DNA from: Alphaproteobacteria bacterium
Lineage (GTDB): Bacteria; Pseudomonadota; Alphaproteobacteria; Rs-D84
Reading direction: 5' to 3'
DNA length: 51,756 bases
NCBI GenBank assembly: GCA_017427405.1
Contig: JAFRSV010000016.1
Location: forward strand, 95,333 to 147,088
The translations under genes and the position numbers were made by a program. Below are positions 24,180 through 33,436 of this stretch, one piece after another. How positions within the stretch are numbered: position 1 is the stretch's first letter; every line of letters begins with the position of its first letter. The notes beneath the pieces were generated by a model. The model did no database searches. It was not told the origin of the DNA and saw only the letters and a program-made list of their open reading frames with translations.

Positions 24180-27100
24180 TTGATACGGTAAATTTACCCC
24201 CGTCGCCAATGGCGCGAATGGCCGAATTATACATCGCCGCCGCGGTTATTGGTGGGACCGTGAATTCTCCGGCAACCGATAATTGCGCGCGATATGAAAA
24301 TACCAATGGTGTGCGGCCGATGTTTGCGTATATTAACACACGGTCTTCGCGAATTTCGCTAAAATCCATATCGCCGGCAAGGGAATCAGATATTGGGGCA
24401 AATCCACCCGGCAATAAATCCGATATAACCGCGTTTTCAACATAGTCCGTATCGCCACGCGCACGAACCGATATTTTGACATCGACGATATCGCCGATTT
24501 TACCGGAATGAATTTCGTTGCCGTCCGCATCATAATATGTGCGCGTGACATCCAATCCATGTGATGTGGGTGAAACAGATTTCGGGAAACCTTGTTGCAA
24601 CATTGTATAGAATAATGGTTCTTTGCAATTCTTGCATCCAATATTCAATTTTGTTATTTCCCGGGGCAGGTTCGCATAAATTGTGCCTGATTCAAATTGT
24701 GGTTTAACCTGTTTCCCGTCGGCAAGTATTGATATGGCATCTGTGTCGCCAAGGTTCAGGCTTTCTGTATCAACAAATACGGACATTACAATTGCCGCCG
24801 CAACAAAAGAATCATAATTTCCGGCATTTATGTATTCCATTATGCTTTGTTCCAAATCGTTTTTTGCCGTATCAAAATAGCGACGCATGATAAAGGTATA
24901 ATTTGCATCGTTTGCCACAACGTTATTAAATATATTGTCATTTGATTTTGGTGTCGGTTTGTTTAGTTCGTATTTTGAAATCAGATTAAATGCCTTGTCC
25001 GTTTGTTTTAACATTTTATAGGATGCAGCGATGTATGCGCCGATTGGGCCGGTTTGCCAATCTTTTATCATTTCGTTTGCGTATTCTTCGAGTGAATCAA
25101 TATAACTTGTCGTCACATAATCGTTTAATGAAAGGACATATATCGCAAACGCCTTGGCGAACGCATCGGTTTTTGTTGTTGTATTTTGCGCGGCATATTC
25201 ACGCAAGAAATCGATTCCGCGTGCAAACATTGACTGGGGCACGGTAAAGCCAGATTGACGTGCAAGGGTCAAAAAGTTCATAACATATGCGGTGACGTAT
25301 GGGGTTGTATCACTTGTTAAACTTTCGACATAATCCGAACCGTTTGCCCAAAGTGTAAATGAACCGTCGTTGTTTTGCCGATTCCCAAGGGTTTGAATCG
25401 TCTTGGCAATTTTTTCGGCGGAATCTTTGTATTCGGTCCCAAGCAATTTGTTTTCTGGCATTAAAACATAAGGCAATGTTTTCGATACCATTTGTTCCGT
25501 GCATGTATAATCGTAATTCTTAAGATACATAAACAACGGACGGACCAATACAGATGGCGAACTGGAAATATAAATTGTTCGTGTAAAATGTTCGTCATAC
25601 ATATTGTTTTCAAAGTGCCGTAGTGTCGTGTTCGTGTCTTTTAATATCCCAGTCTTTATTTCCGTTGTAAATGTTGTTGCGGGTCTTATTGATAAACTGT
25701 TTGATGTGCGACGTGACGCGATTGCGGTGTTTTTATCGTCAAACAATGTTGTTGATACATTTATGTCGGTTGTCCCCGGTGTGTTATTTGCCGTTACATC
25801 AAATGCCCAAAGTTTTTCGGTGTTTTCAGGGACGGACATTGTGTTTGTATTATTTGCGATGGCCAGTAAATTGTTCGACGATGACGTGTCCACGCGTGCG
25901 GTTGCGTTTTCGCCGGATTCAGGGGTTAGGTTTGATACTATTGTGTTTACGGTAAATTTGTCATTTGGTGCAACAAACGATGGTGCAGATACCGATATAA
26001 TAACCGGTGATTGAACGGTTGTGGATGTGTGTGCCGAACCGATTGCGCCGTTTGACGCCGCAACGGCATATACATTGATTGAGCCGTTAAAGTATTCGGG
26101 AATTTCAAAACTTATGTTTTTCTTTTCATTTGCGGTTGTTTTTAATATGCCCGAATAAAATGCAATAGACGGCAGATTTTTACGCGCAAATGGGTTGCTT
26201 AGTGCCGATTTTTCGTTCGCGAAATCCGCAAAAGATTCGTCGCTGCCCCCGGTTTTGGCGACTTCGCGTAAGATATTGTATTCCGGCAACAATAGTGACA
26301 ATATCTGGGTCGTTTGGACTTGCAATGCCGCCTTTTGAAAGAAATGTTTAATTGGACTTGGTAATTCATATCCGGCAACTTGCAAAATTCCGGTGTTTAC
26401 CGCGAAAATCATTAAATCAGAATCTTTGTTGGTTGAATATTCAATATCCAATTTATTGTCACGTATTATGGGTTCGGTTTTTAATTCAACCTTGATTTTA
26501 TGCTTGTCGATATTTGTTGAAAATGGCGCGATTGCATATGTATACGGACTGGTAAAGATATCGCGACTGTTGATGTTGCGGACAAACGAAACATTGATAT
26601 ATCCCGTGCCTTCGAAATCGTCGGGCAGGGTGATTTTCTGGGTCGATGCGGTCGTGGTTGCGTTAAACCATGTATGTGCATAAACCTTGTCGCGTTCAAT
26701 TGTGATAAGACCGGTTCCGGTGTATGGTGCAACAATTCCGATATTTATTGTTTCGCCGGGTTTATATTCGTCTTTATTAAGCTTTATTTGTAATTCTGCG
26801 TTCGCATCGCCCCCAAGTTCGGCATCTTCATCAGAGGCCACAAAGTATTCAATGTTTGCCAATATGTTGTCGTCCGCATCCGTTATTTGAACATAATATG
26901 TTCCGCCGTTTTTGGTATTTAGTTCGATTTCGGTTCCCTTTTCGGGTATTGTCAATTGCGTCACAGAAACGACGGTGTCGCGCGATGTAGTTTTATATTT
27001 ATAATTATTGGCATAGTCCTTGATAAGGCTTGTTAAATTTTCGCGCTTGATAAATTTTAGACTAAGGTTTTCGGCATTTGTGGCCTTGGCATCATTATCA

Positions 27101-29898
27101 AGTGCAATAAGTTTGATTTTATGTTCGGAATTGCGTGCAACATAGGATAAATCGGAATCCGCATGAAAGCCCACAAGGTATCTTAGGTTTGAAACACGGG
27201 ACGCGATGGCGGTTTGAATGCTTTTGCCGTCGCCGGCTTCGAACCCGCGAATTTCAAGGTTCAACATATATGTGCCCATTGGAATTTCGCGATTAAAATT
27301 CACATCTATTTTTGCAACACCGTTTTCGTTGGTGCGCACATCGGGCAAATCAATACTAAATGTTTGGCCGGCGTGGGCAAGACCGCGCGATATCACACCA
27401 TCAGATATGAAATTGCCGGTGAATTTATATTCGCGATATTCGTCAAATGTGAAATTAAATGGGCGTAATGTTGCATGCGCGGAAACACGGCGGTCGGTTG
27501 CGGGTGTGCCGTAAAGGTTGTTCAAAAACACGGTTGCCTGAATATTTTCGGGGGAAATCCAACCGTTTGTTTTTGCGTTGTCCACCTGAACATTTATTTT
27601 CATTGTGTCGGGAACAAATTCTTGGACATTGAATTGCGCGGTTCCGATTGAATCTTGGATTCGGCCGCGATTATTCAATGAATATATGGATACATCGTAT
27701 CGACCGATGGTTGCGTCGGTTGATAATTGATGGGTAACATCGAACATTCCGTCCGAATTAAGTGAAATCTTTTTTTCAAGCATTGTGCGCCCGCGTGGGT
27801 CGGTAATTTCGATTTTTACCGGGATTTCCGCAACGGATGAAAAGTTTTGATTTTCAACAATCGCGCCAATTATGACGGATTCGCCGGGGCGATATATGCC
27901 ACGGTCCGAAAACACAAATGACCGCAGTGGTGTCGTGTTTGATGTGTATGTTCCGCCAACATCAAATTTTGAAAATTCGGTTGTTTGTTCGCCTTCGGCA
28001 TTATAGGGGATAAACGATACATCATTTCCGGTGCGGGCAATGATTGCAACCGGTTCTTTGGCATTGCGATATTCGTCATATGAAAAATGCGGAATATCGA
28101 TAACGCCGTCCGTGTTTGTGACCCCAGACCATATTGGTTGACCATTTCGGCCAAGGACCGTGATATCAATGTCCTTGGCGGGTTTGCCATCGGACAAATA
28201 TGAAACGAATACGACCGAAGACCTATCAAGATTTATTTTGCGGATAATTCCAAGATCCGTTAGCAATATAAGCCGTGCATCACCATATTCGGCATCATTT
28301 TCGGTTGCACCGGCCTTTATAACAAATATACCCGTTTGATCTTTATATGTTCTATCAAGGTATTCGCCAAGGTTGACGGAAGTATAATTCACATGGTCGC
28401 GTGCCGTGTTTGCAAATGGTATTTTCTTTTGAAAAACAACCGACATATCGTACGCATCAAAAACCCAAGGTGCGCGGAATTCAAGGTTTGAAAATAAATT
28501 ATATGTTTGTGTAATAAGATGATTTATTTCGCGCGATTCTATTTTATATATATCGACATGTGCCGTATCAACGCCACCACGTGCCACAAGTCCCAACTTT
28601 TTGTCGCCGGCAAGCGAAAGCAACGCGCCACGGCCAACAATTTTGACACTGCGTTCTGGGAATGCCACCGACATAACGGTGTTCATGCCGTTTTTCATTA
28701 TAAATCCGTTTTCCGATTGCATATCAGGTGCAATATCGACATAAATATACCTTGTCACATCATCAGAAACATCGTATGAAAATGCATATTGATATGTTCC
28801 CGCCGGATTTACAAATTCAACATGTTTAAGTGCAAGTTTTTCGGATTTATTAAGAATTTCTGGGGTAATTTCATCACGTGCCCATGCATGAACATCTTCG
28901 TCGGGTTCCGACGCTTTTTTCTTTGGCAATAAATATGCGGTGATATATTTTGACCAATTTGTATTTTCTTTTGCCGCCGCGGTTGTGTTTAGCAATAATA
29001 ATTGTTGCGGGTTGCCAAATTTATCGTCCGCGGTTATCGTCGTGACATCCGCGATTTTAAAGAAGTCGTCTGCGGAATTTATGATTGTTTTTGCGGTTAT
29101 CTTTTCCGTGCGTGATTTTTCGTCCGCATCCGATATGCGATTTAATTTAAGGCGCAATGTTTGCGGTTCGTCGGTTATTTTTATTGGCGTGGTTTGTATC
29201 ATCGCGGTGCGCATGTACCTATCGAACTTTACGGTAAAATCAATATGTCGTCCGTCAAGTTTTATTGAAACCTTGTTCGCAAAATCGCGCGTTTGGATCG
29301 GATAATTAAATGATATTATCGCAACACCGGTGACCGAATTTTTTTCACCCGGTGTCGCATATGTATTAAATATGTCGGTTGTTGCAACAATTGGTTCAGT
29401 TTTGAAAGATACGGTTGAACGATTTGGGCGAACATCACGCGTAAATAATTTGTTGCTGATTTTTACGGTAAACTTGGTTGCCGTCGGCCAATCTTGTTCG
29501 GGGGTAAATGTTATTTCGTTCGGACTTGGCATTTTCCATGTACCGCGGACCATGGGTGTTATTTTGACATTTTCGGCAACCTTGGTATTTGACGAATCGT
29601 ATTTGAACGCCGAATTATTTGGACCAGACACCGAATCATAAGATATGCGTAGTGTGGCAGGTTTGGATAATTCGCGGTTATTGTTTATGTTTGGGAAATT
29701 GTTTGAAAGCACCGTGGACGCGTCATCTGTGAAATTTGTTGGTGTTGGGGCGGAAACATAAACATCCATCTTTGTTATATGTGCGCCACGATGCCCCAGC
29801 CAATAAAGCCCAGATGCCGCAACGATTCCAACAGAAATTGCGATAACAAGTGCGGTGCGTATCCGCCCGCCCACAGATTTTTTATTCTTTTTTTTCAT
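24166..29898 (-). CDS. yfhM: Bacterial alpha-2-macroglobulin (YfhM/MagD type)
   Basis: A 1910-residue periplasmic protease trap. It begins with a basic stretch and one membrane helix (about 14-32) rather than a lipobox, then repeated MG beta domains with an N-terminal part as in YfhM. The thioester motif CTEQ is intact near residue 1466 and is followed by the alpha-helical thioester domain (QNNDGSFTLW, YVTAYVMNFL). The family covalently traps foreign proteases that enter the periplasm, next to PBP1C as a repair synthase. It uses a membrane anchor in place of the usual lipoprotein signal. Its promoter region lies in the gap 29899-30064, shared with repeat copy 2. Confidence 0.95.
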   Translation of the reverse strand: MKKKNKKSVGGRIRTALVIAISVGIVAASGLYWLGHRGAHITKMDVYVSAPTPTNFTDDASTVLSNNFPNINNNRELSKPATLRISYDSVSGPNNSAFKYDSSNTKVAENVKITPMVRGTWKMPSPNEITFTPEQDWPTATKFTVKISNKLFTRDVRPNRSTVSFKTEPIVATTDIFNTYATPGEKNSVTGVAIISFNYPIQTRDFANKVSIKLDGRHIDFTVKFDRYMRTAMIQTTPIKITDEPQTLRLKLNRISDADEKSRTEKITAKTIINSADDFFKIADVTTITADDKFGNPQQLLLLNTTAAAKENTNWSKYITAYLLPKKKASEPDEDVHAWARDEITPEILNKSEKLALKHVEFVNPAGTYQYAFSYDVSDDVTRYIYVDIAPDMQSENGFIMKNGMNTVMSVAFPERSVKIVGRGALLSLAGDKKLGLVARGGVDTAHVDIYKIESREINHLITQTYNLFSNLEFRAPWVFDAYDMSVVFQKKIPFANTARDHVNYTSVNLGEYLDRTYKDQTGIFVIKAGATENDAEYGDARLILLTDLGIIRKINLDRSSVVFVSYLSDGKPAKDIDITVLGRNGQPIWSGVTNTDGVIDIPHFSYDEYRNAKEPVAIIARTGNDVSFIPYNAEGEQTTEFSKFDVGGTYTSNTTPLRSFVFSDRGIYRPGESVIIGAIVENQNFSSVAEIPVKIEITDPRGRTMLEKKISLNSDGMFDVTHQLSTDATIGRYDVSIYSLNNRGRIQDSIGTAQFNVQEFVPDTMKINVQVDNAKTNGWISPENIQATVFLNNLYGTPATDRRVSAHATLRPFNFTFDEYREYKFTGNFISDGVISRGLAHAGQTFSIDLPDVRTNENGVAKIDVNFNREIPMGTYMLNLEIRGFEAGDGKSIQTAIASRVSNLRYLVGFHADSDLSYVARNSEHKIKLIALDNDAKATNAENLSLKFIKRENLTSLIKDYANNYKYKTTSRDTVVSVTQLTIPEKGTEIELNTKNGGTYYVQITDADDNILANIEYFVASDEDAELGGDANAELQIKLNKDEYKPGETINIGIVAPYTGTGLITIERDKVYAHTWFNATTTASTQKITLPDDFEGTGYINVSFVRNINSRDIFTSPYTYAIAPFSTNIDKHKIKVELKTEPIIRDNKLDIEYSTNKDSDLMIFAVNTGILQVAGYELPSPIKHFFQKAALQVQTTQILSLLLPEYNILREVAKTGGSDESFADFANEKSALSNPFARKNLPSIAFYSGILKTTANEKKNISFEIPEYFNGSINVYAVAASNGAIGSAHTSTTVQSPVIISVSAPSFVAPNDKFTVNTIVSNLTPESGENATARVDTSSSNNLLAIANNTNTMSVPENTEKLWAFDVTANNTPGTTDINVSTTLFDDKNTAIASRRTSNSLSIRPATTFTTEIKTGILKDTNTTLRHFENNMYDEHFTRTIYISSSPSVLVRPLFMYLKNYDYTCTEQMVSKTLPYVLMPENKLLGTEYKDSAEKIAKTIQTLGNRQNNDGSFTLWANGSDYVESLTSDTTPYVTAYVMNFLTLARQSGFTVPQSMFARGIDFLREYAAQNTTTKTDAFAKAFAIYVLSLNDYVTTSYIDSLEEYANEMIKDWQTGPIGAYIAASYKMLKQTDKAFNLISKYELNKPTPKSNDNIFNNVVANDANYTFIMRRYFDTAKNDLEQSIMEYINAGNYDSFVAAAIVMSVFVDTESLNLGDTDAISILADGKQVKPQFESGTIYANLPREITKLNIGCKNCKEPLFYTMLQQGFPKSVSPTSHGLDVTRTYYDADGNEIHSGKIGDIVDVKISVRARGDTDYVENAVISDLLPGGFAPISDSLAGDMDFSEIREDRVLIYANIGRTPLVFSYRAQLSVAGEFTVPPITAAAMYNSAIRAIGDGGKFTVSNEAN

Positions 29899-29964
29899 CG
29901 ATTTTTCCCCAATCCTATGTTTATGTTTGTATCATAAAACATAAATATGAAAACACAAGTGAAA

Positions 29965-30055
29965 AGTGTTAGTGTAAGTGGTTAGTGTTAGTGGGGCCCC
30001 GTGGAACGGGGCAGGGTATGTTTCACTAACCACTAATCACTATCACTAACACTAT
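29965..30055. repeat. TAGTG/TAAGTG inverted-arm element, copy 2, between divergent genes
   Basis: The left arm (29965-29994) is made of TTAGTG/TAAGTG units. The hairpin GCCCCGT-loop-ACGGGGC lies at 29996-30012. The right arm (30022-30053) holds the complementary CACTAAC units. Unlike the other copies it sits upstream of both neighbouring genes, so it does not act as a normal gene-end terminator here. Confidence 0.8.
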
Positions 30056-30064
30056 AAAAAATAC

Positions 30065-30093
30065 TTGCTTTTTTGAAATTTTTATCATATTAT
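30065..30093 (+). promoter_or_regulatory. Sigma-70-type promoter of rpsB-tsf
   Basis: TTGCTT (30065-30070), a 17-bp spacer, then TATTAT (30088-30093). It predicts a start near 30100 and a leader of about 110 nt before rpsB. Confidence 0.65.
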
Positions 30094-30114
30094 GATGGCA
30101 CGTGCCGTTTGGCG

Positions 30115-30200
30115 CGAAGAACACAGCCGTTGTGTGGGGTTTCTGTCCGGGCTTTCCGGTTTGCATTTCCCACCAGGGCGAGGATTTAACAGAAACAAAA
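30115..30200 (+). promoter_or_regulatory. Structured rpsB leader, candidate autoregulatory element
   Basis: GTTTCTGT (30139-30146) is perfectly complementary to ACAGAAAC (30189-30196), which ends just before the ribosome site AAAGGA. Inside is a CCGG-loop-CCGG hairpin, and before it ACACA-loop-TGTGT (30121-30135). Known biology: S2 represses its own operon in E. coli through the leader. That this fold does the same is inference. Confidence 0.45.
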
Positions 30201-30210
30201 AGGATAAATC

Positions 30211-31080
30211 ATGGCATTGCCAAAATTTTCTATGCAACAATTGATGGAGGCCGGCGTTCATTTCGGACACCACACCCGTCGTTGGAATCCACTCATGACA
30301 CCGTATGTTTATGGGGTCAAAGATAAAATTCATATTATCAATTTGAATAAAACCGCACCGTTGTTGCACCGCGCACTGGTCGCACTTGAGGCGATTACCG
30401 CCGCCGGTGGCAAGGTTTTGTTTGTTGCGACCAAGCACCAGGCCAAAGATATTGTCAAAGATGCGGCGGAACGTACCGGGCAATTTTATGTGAATAATCG
30501 TTGGTTGGGTGGGATGCTTACCAATTGGACAACCGTGTCGCAATCGATTCGTCGTTTGAAAAAGATGGAATCGGATATTGAAAATGCCGATAAATTGGGT
30601 CTTACCAAGAAAGAAGTTGGTGTTATGACCAAAGAAGTCGCAAAATTGCGCGATGTGTTTGGTGGTATTTTGGCTATGCACGGTATCCCGCAGGTTATGA
30701 TTGTTATTGATGTGCCACGCGAAATGAACGCGGTACGCGAAGCGAAAAATTTGGATATTCCGACAATTGCAATCTGTGATACGAACGCAAATCCGGAAAT
30801 GGTTGACTATCCGGTGCCGGGAAATGACGATGCGTCGCGCGCAATTCAACTTTATTGCGATTTGTGTGTGGATGCGATTTTGTCCGGTATTGAAAAGCGT
30901 CTTGGTGGGGCGGCCGGCAAAAAGGTAGAGGCATCCATGGTCGATGATGCGAACGATGCGTTGGAAGATGAAATGAAAGACAAAGAAATGAAACAAAAGT
31001 CCAAGGTTTCCGAAGCACGCGAAGTTCGCCGCAGCAAGTTGGCCGATAAAGCGGACAAGGCAGAAAAAGCCGATAAATAA
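30211..31080 (+). CDS. rpsB: 30S ribosomal protein S2
   Basis: A 289-residue S2 with the conserved opening MQQLMEAGVHFGHHTRRWNP and later TNWTTVSQSIRRL, IVIDVPREMNAVREA and PIAICDTNANP-like segments. The C-terminal tail (about 235-289) is Lys/Glu/Asp/Ala-rich and longer than in E. coli (241 residues); extended S2 tails are common in alphaproteobacteria. AAAGGA stands at good distance before ATG 30211. It is followed by tsf, the usual order. Confidence 0.97.
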   Translation: MALPKFSMQQLMEAGVHFGHHTRRWNPLMTPYVYGVKDKIHIINLNKTAPLLHRALVALEAITAAGGKVLFVATKHQAKDIVKDAAERTGQFYVNNRWLGGMLTNWTTVSQSIRRLKKMESDIENADKLGLTKKEVGVMTKEVAKLRDVFGGILAMHGIPQVMIVIDVPREMNAVREAKNLDIPTIAICDTNANPEMVDYPVPGNDDASRAIQLYCDLCVDAILSGIEKRLGGAAGKKVEASMVDDANDALEDEMKDKEMKQKSKVSEAREVRRSKLADKADKAEKADK

Positions 31081-31091
31081 TCAAAATGTGT

Positions 31092-31119
31092 GTTGCCTGG
31101 TGTGAAAAAATCGGGCAAC
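31092..31119 (+). other. Hairpin between rpsB and tsf
   Basis: GTTGCC (31092-31097) pairs with GGCAAC (31114-31119) across a 16-base loop. It is not followed by a clean T-run, so it may be an mRNA processing or partial attenuation site rather than a full terminator. Confidence 0.5.
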
Positions 31120-31151
31120 AAAATCAATCTTTATTAAAAAAGGGGGAAAAA

Positions 31152-32021
31152 ATGGCGGAAGTGACAGCAAAACTTATTCAGCAATTACGTGAAAAAACAT
31201 CCGCGGGGATGCTTGATTGCAAAAAGGCATTGATTGAAAATAATGGCGATATCGAAGCGGCGGCGGATTGGCTGCGTCAAAAGGGTATTGTCAAGGCCGC
31301 GTCCAAGGCCGGTCGTGTTGCGGCGTCGGGATTGGTGACCGTTGTAAAGTGCGACAATATGGGATGTGTCGTTGAATTAAACGCCGAAACGGACTTTGTT
31401 GCGAAAAATGATAAATTCCAAAAGTTGGTCGCAGATGTTGCGAACAAGGCGTTGGAATTGTCCGGTGATTTTGATGCGACGCTTGCCGCGGTGCACGATG
31501 ATATCGCGGCGACAATCGCGACGATTGGCGAAAATATGAATCTGCGCCGTATCGCAAAGGTTTCGGGTGACCATGTGTTTAGTTATATTCATAACGCACT
31601 TGTTCCGGGAATGGGGCAAATTGGTGTTGCGGTCGCGATTGACGGCGATTCGGATAAAATAAATGAAATCGGACCGAAAATTGCGATGCACATTGCCGCG
31701 AATAAACCGGAATTTATGACGGTTGCCGATGTTGACCCGGTGGCGGTTGAACGCGAGAAGAAGGTGTTCATTGAATCCGGCGCGACGGCGGGCAAACCGG
31801 AAAACATTGTCGAAAAGATGGTAAATGGCCGTATTCGGAAATGGTATGCGGAATCGGTGTTGGAAGAACAACCGTTTGTTATGGATCCGTCTAAATCTGT
31901 TAAACAGGTTTTAGACGAAGCGGGCGGTAAACTTGCCGGGTTTGCGTATTTCGTTTTGGGCGAAGGTATTGAAAAACGCGAAGATAATTTGGCCGACGAA
32001 GTCGCAAAAATGTTGAAATAA
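31152..32021 (+). CDS. tsf: Elongation factor Ts
   Basis: EF-Ts recycles EF-Tu from GDP to GTP. The 289-residue product opens with TAKLIQQLREKTSAGMLDCKKAL, followed by AADWLRQKGIVKAASKAGRVA and the core segment ELNAETDFVAKND, all diagnostic. The end QVLDEAGGKLAGFAYFVLGEG is also typical. ATG 31152 is preceded by AGGGGG at 5-6 nt. The stop TAA forms part of the first TAAGTG unit of repeat copy 3. Confidence 0.97.
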   Translation: MAEVTAKLIQQLREKTSAGMLDCKKALIENNGDIEAAADWLRQKGIVKAASKAGRVAASGLVTVVKCDNMGCVVELNAETDFVAKNDKFQKLVADVANKALELSGDFDATLAAVHDDIAATIATIGENMNLRRIAKVSGDHVFSYIHNALVPGMGQIGVAVAIDGDSDKINEIGPKIAMHIAANKPEFMTVADVDPVAVEREKKVFIESGATAGKPENIVEKMVNGRIRKWYAESVLEEQPFVMDPSKSVKQVLDEAGGKLAGFAYFVLGEGIEKREDNLADEVAKMLK

Positions 32022-32107
32022 GTGTAAGTGTTAGTGGCTAGTAGTTAGTGCGGGCACATCCAATCGCGACGGAGCGGTAGCGAAGACGGATGCGCCCGTT
32101 TTTTTGT
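32019..32107 (+). terminator. TAAGTG element, copy 3 (left arm only), with terminator of rpsB-tsf
   Basis: From the tsf stop codon run TAAGTG/TTAGTG/TAGTTAGTG units (32019-32050). They lead into a hairpin whose arms CGGGCACATCC (32051-32061) and GGATGCGCCCG (32088-32098) pair with one mismatch, followed by eight T. No right arm of the repeat is present. The remaining stretch to 32154 holds nothing else visible. Confidence 0.8.
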
Positions 32108-32154
32108 TGTGCGTATAAACTTTTTGTCAAATTGTTTTTACGAAAAAAGTTTGG

Positions 32155-32183
32155 TTGAATTTTGCCCGGGGTTCGGTTAGAAT
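32155..32183 (+). promoter_or_regulatory. Sigma-70-type promoter of tyrS
   Basis: TTGAAT (32155-32160), a 17-bp spacer, TAGAAT (32178-32183), 38 bp before ATG 32222. Confidence 0.6.
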
Positions 32184-32221
32184 TGACATAATCAATGGTT
32201 GAATTTTAGTTGAGGTATATT

Positions 32222-33436
32222 ATGCAAAATGACTTATTACATGAATTGGAATTGCGCGGGTTTATAAACCAGTGTTCGGATATGGGGGCGTTGAACGATG
32301 CACTAAATAACGGTAAAATCACCGCGTATTTGGGGTCGGATCCAACGGCGGATTCGTTGCATGTGGGGCACCTTGTCCCCGTTATGATGATGCGATGGTT
32401 GCAAAAATATGGACATCGGCCATTGATGTTGGTTGGTGGTGCAACCGGGCGCATTGGTGACCCGTCGGGGCGTGATACGGGCCGGCCGATGATGACCGAA
32501 GAAACTTTGGCCAAAAATATCGCGGGGCTTAAGAAATCTTATTCCAAGTTTTTGAATTTTGGCGATGGCGCGGCGGGCGCGATTATTGTTGATAACTATG
32601 ATTGGATGAAGAATTATGGGCATATTGATTTCCTTGCGCAATTTGGAACGGACTTTACCGTGCCGCGTATGTTGTCCATGGAAAGTGTAAAACGTCGGTT
32701 GGAAAACGGAATGACGTTTTTAGAATTTAACTATATGACGTTCCAAGCGGTGGATTTTTTGACGCTTTATCAAAAATATGGTTGTGTGTTGCAACTCTGT
32801 GGTGCGGACCAGTGGGGAAATGCCGTTATGGGAATCGAACTGATACGTAAAAAATTGGGCAAGGAGGCATATGTTTTGTCCACCGCATTGATTACAGATG
32901 CCGCGGGGAATAAAATTGGAAAGTCAGCCGGAAATGCGGTTTGGGTAAATGAAGACAAATTATCGCCGTATGATTATTGGCAATATTTTCGTAATACGCC
33001 GGATGAATTGGTGGAAAAGTTCCTTAAAATCTTTACGGAAATTCCGATGGATGAAATTGAAAAGTTGTCGCGGTTGCAAGGTTCGGAATTGAACGATGCG
33101 AAAAAAATTCTGGCGCGGGCGGCGACAACAATCGCGCATGGTGCGGCGGCGGCAGATGCGGCGGAACGCGCGGCGGCGGCGCTGTTTGGTGGTGGCGGCG
33201 ATATGCAAAATGTGCCGTCGGTGGAAATTGAAATGCCGGATCAGATGGGGGCACTTGATTTCCTGTGTGCGGCGGCGCTGTTTGATACCAAATCTGATGC
33301 ACGTCGTATGATAGAACAGGGTGGTGTTCAAATTGATGGTGAAAAATTGACTGATTGGCGTGCGGTTATTGCGAAAAAGCCGGAATTTATGGTGCAACGT
33401 GGTAAAAAAACGCACCTAAAGGTGATTGTGAAATAA
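32222..33436 (+). CDS. tyrS: Tyrosyl-tRNA synthetase
   Basis: A 404-residue class I synthetase charging tRNA-Tyr. The HIGH motif appears as SLHVGHLV in the segment after GSDPTADSLH. The KMSKS-type loop reads KIGKS (residue 231 on), close to the KFGKS of bacterial TyrRS. The C-terminal S4-like RNA-binding domain (DARRMIEQGGVQIDGEKL) is present. ATG 32222 is preceded by GAGGT. The stop is followed immediately by the ATG of the envC-like gene. Confidence 0.96.
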   Translation: MQNDLLHELELRGFINQCSDMGALNDALNNGKITAYLGSDPTADSLHVGHLVPVMMMRWLQKYGHRPLMLVGGATGRIGDPSGRDTGRPMMTEETLAKNIAGLKKSYSKFLNFGDGAAGAIIVDNYDWMKNYGHIDFLAQFGTDFTVPRMLSMESVKRRLENGMTFLEFNYMTFQAVDFLTLYQKYGCVLQLCGADQWGNAVMGIELIRKKLGKEAYVLSTALITDAAGNKIGKSAGNAVWVNEDKLSPYDYWQYFRNTPDELVEKFLKIFTEIPMDEIEKLSRLQGSELNDAKKILARAATTIAHGAAAADAAERAAAALFGGGGDMQNVPSVEIEMPDQMGALDFLCAAALFDTKSDARRMIEQGGVQIDGEKLTDWRAVIAKKPEFMVQRGKKTHLKVIVK

